In this document: in pieces, positions 63,523 through 64,000 of the stretch
Numbering within the stretch: position 1 is the first letter of the stretch
Layout of the letters: each line of letters opens with the position of its first letter
NCBI GenBank assembly: GCA_003260075.1
Contig: QLIY01000573.1
Span: 41,282-105,281, forward strand
Length of the DNA: 64,000 bases
Source: Phallusia mammillata
Taxonomy: Eukaryota; Chordata; Ascidiacea; Phlebobranchia; Ascidiidae
Direction: 5' to 3'
The notes under the pieces: generated by a model
Seen by the model: only the letters and a program-made list of their open reading frames with translations
What the model was told of the DNA's origin: nothing
Database searches by the model: none
Program-made: the position numbers and the translations under genes

Positions 63523-63593
<71 letters not shown>

Positions 63594-64000
63594 TACGGTA
63601 GGCCTTCCGGTGCTTTTAAAAATGGGTGACATTTTGTATTGGTTCTCAATAGCTTAATAGGCCATTTTTATTAATTTTTTTAAGCACAATAACAAAAGTT
63701 AAGTATTACCTTTCTCAGGCGCATATGATAATCATTGTTTCAGTTGTGGTACACCTTGAAACAACTCGCCCCGCCAGCATGGTGCAACATAAACCACTCT
63801 GTATTTAAAATCCGCAAAAGTTTGCAATTTTGTTCTTTTACAAGGTGCTAACATACCACTATCCCTTGACAAACAAAACTTGCATTATAGAATTTATTAA
63901 ATTGTGTGCTTTAGGAGAGTCGATTTAGCTTATGTCTAAAAATTTACTTTACACACCTCAAAATAGCAAAATTCAAGAAGTCAGCGAATACCCGCACAAA
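62918..64000. other. TRA2 upstream region, no further gene
   Basis: This contains the TRA2 5' flank, the duplicated block 63178-63524, and 400 bases of AT-rich sequence to the window end. Apparent glycine- or proline-rich frames here come from the C runs. No exon is supported. Confidence 0.45.
63178..63592. repeat. 167-bp duplication split by C11 and ended by C68
   Basis: Copy 1 is 63178-63344 and copy 2 is 63356-63524. Both start acggtccactgaattttt and end ggcaaaaaattg, with a few differences (atagctc versus ataggtc, gagatta versus gagagaa). C11 (63345-63355) lies between them and a pure run of 68 C (63525-63592) follows copy 2. Both probably stand for contig breaks. Confidence 0.85.

Noticed and set aside
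5266-63592. C runs as genuine G-quadruplex or replication-stall sites causing tandem duplications
   Set aside because: The constant ten-base length, co-occurrence with n, and the target-site evidence at 14365-14915 favour assembly joins, although real poly(C) cannot be excluded for the long runs.
63441-63632. Glycine-rich minus-strand frame
   Set aside because: It is produced by the 68-C run and duplicated flank, with no start or splice support.

Overview
The window is a eukaryotic, AT-rich, intron-dense segment with short GT-AG introns and compact genes. The proteins look like those of an invertebrate chordate or related deuterostome. The small introns, many small hAT-type elements and apparent high allelic divergence suggest a tunicate such as Ciona, but that is inference and no species-diagnostic sequence was identified. 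Five conserved housekeeping-type genes could be built exon by exon with consistent splice phases: VPS51 (minus, 18388-24473, 16 exons), XRN2 (minus, 35705-45170, 22 exons), TMX1 (plus, 46214-48613, 9 exons), a glutamate carboxypeptidase II/NAALADase (minus, 50138-55367, 14 exons) and TRA2 (minus, 58855-62917, 9 exons).

Layout: 1-13843 holds no recognisable gene; its first ~9 kb is GC- and CpG-rich compared with the rest. 13844-15471 has two small secreted or membrane proteins on the minus strand, the first immediately beside a hAT-type MITE. VPS51 follows. 26800-34600 carries an unrecognised family of three paralogous two-exon secreted or membrane-anchored proteins (one minus, two plus) and a minisatellite that changes orientation in its middle. 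XRN2 and TMX1 are head-to-head across about 1 kb; TMX1 and the carboxypeptidase are tail-to-tail. The carboxypeptidase has a Ty3/Gypsy-like pol remnant in an intron. TRA2 hosts a 650-bp hAT-like element with a perfect 8-bp target duplication and a fragment of transposase ORF.

The genes are functionally unrelated (membrane trafficking, RNA turnover, ER redox, peptide hydrolysis, splicing). No operon or pathway links them.

The most important structural observation concerns the assembly. Runs of 10 C (or 10 G), occasionally longer where a native C adjoins, repeatedly sit between two near-identical copies of 60-650 bp. Three long C runs (77, 42 and 68) and several lone n characters mark other breaks. 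The simplest reading is that these homopolymers are disguised gaps between unmerged, overlapping or allelic contigs. The apparent polyproline/polyglycine proteins, tandem duplications and duplicated exon pieces are therefore probably artefacts.
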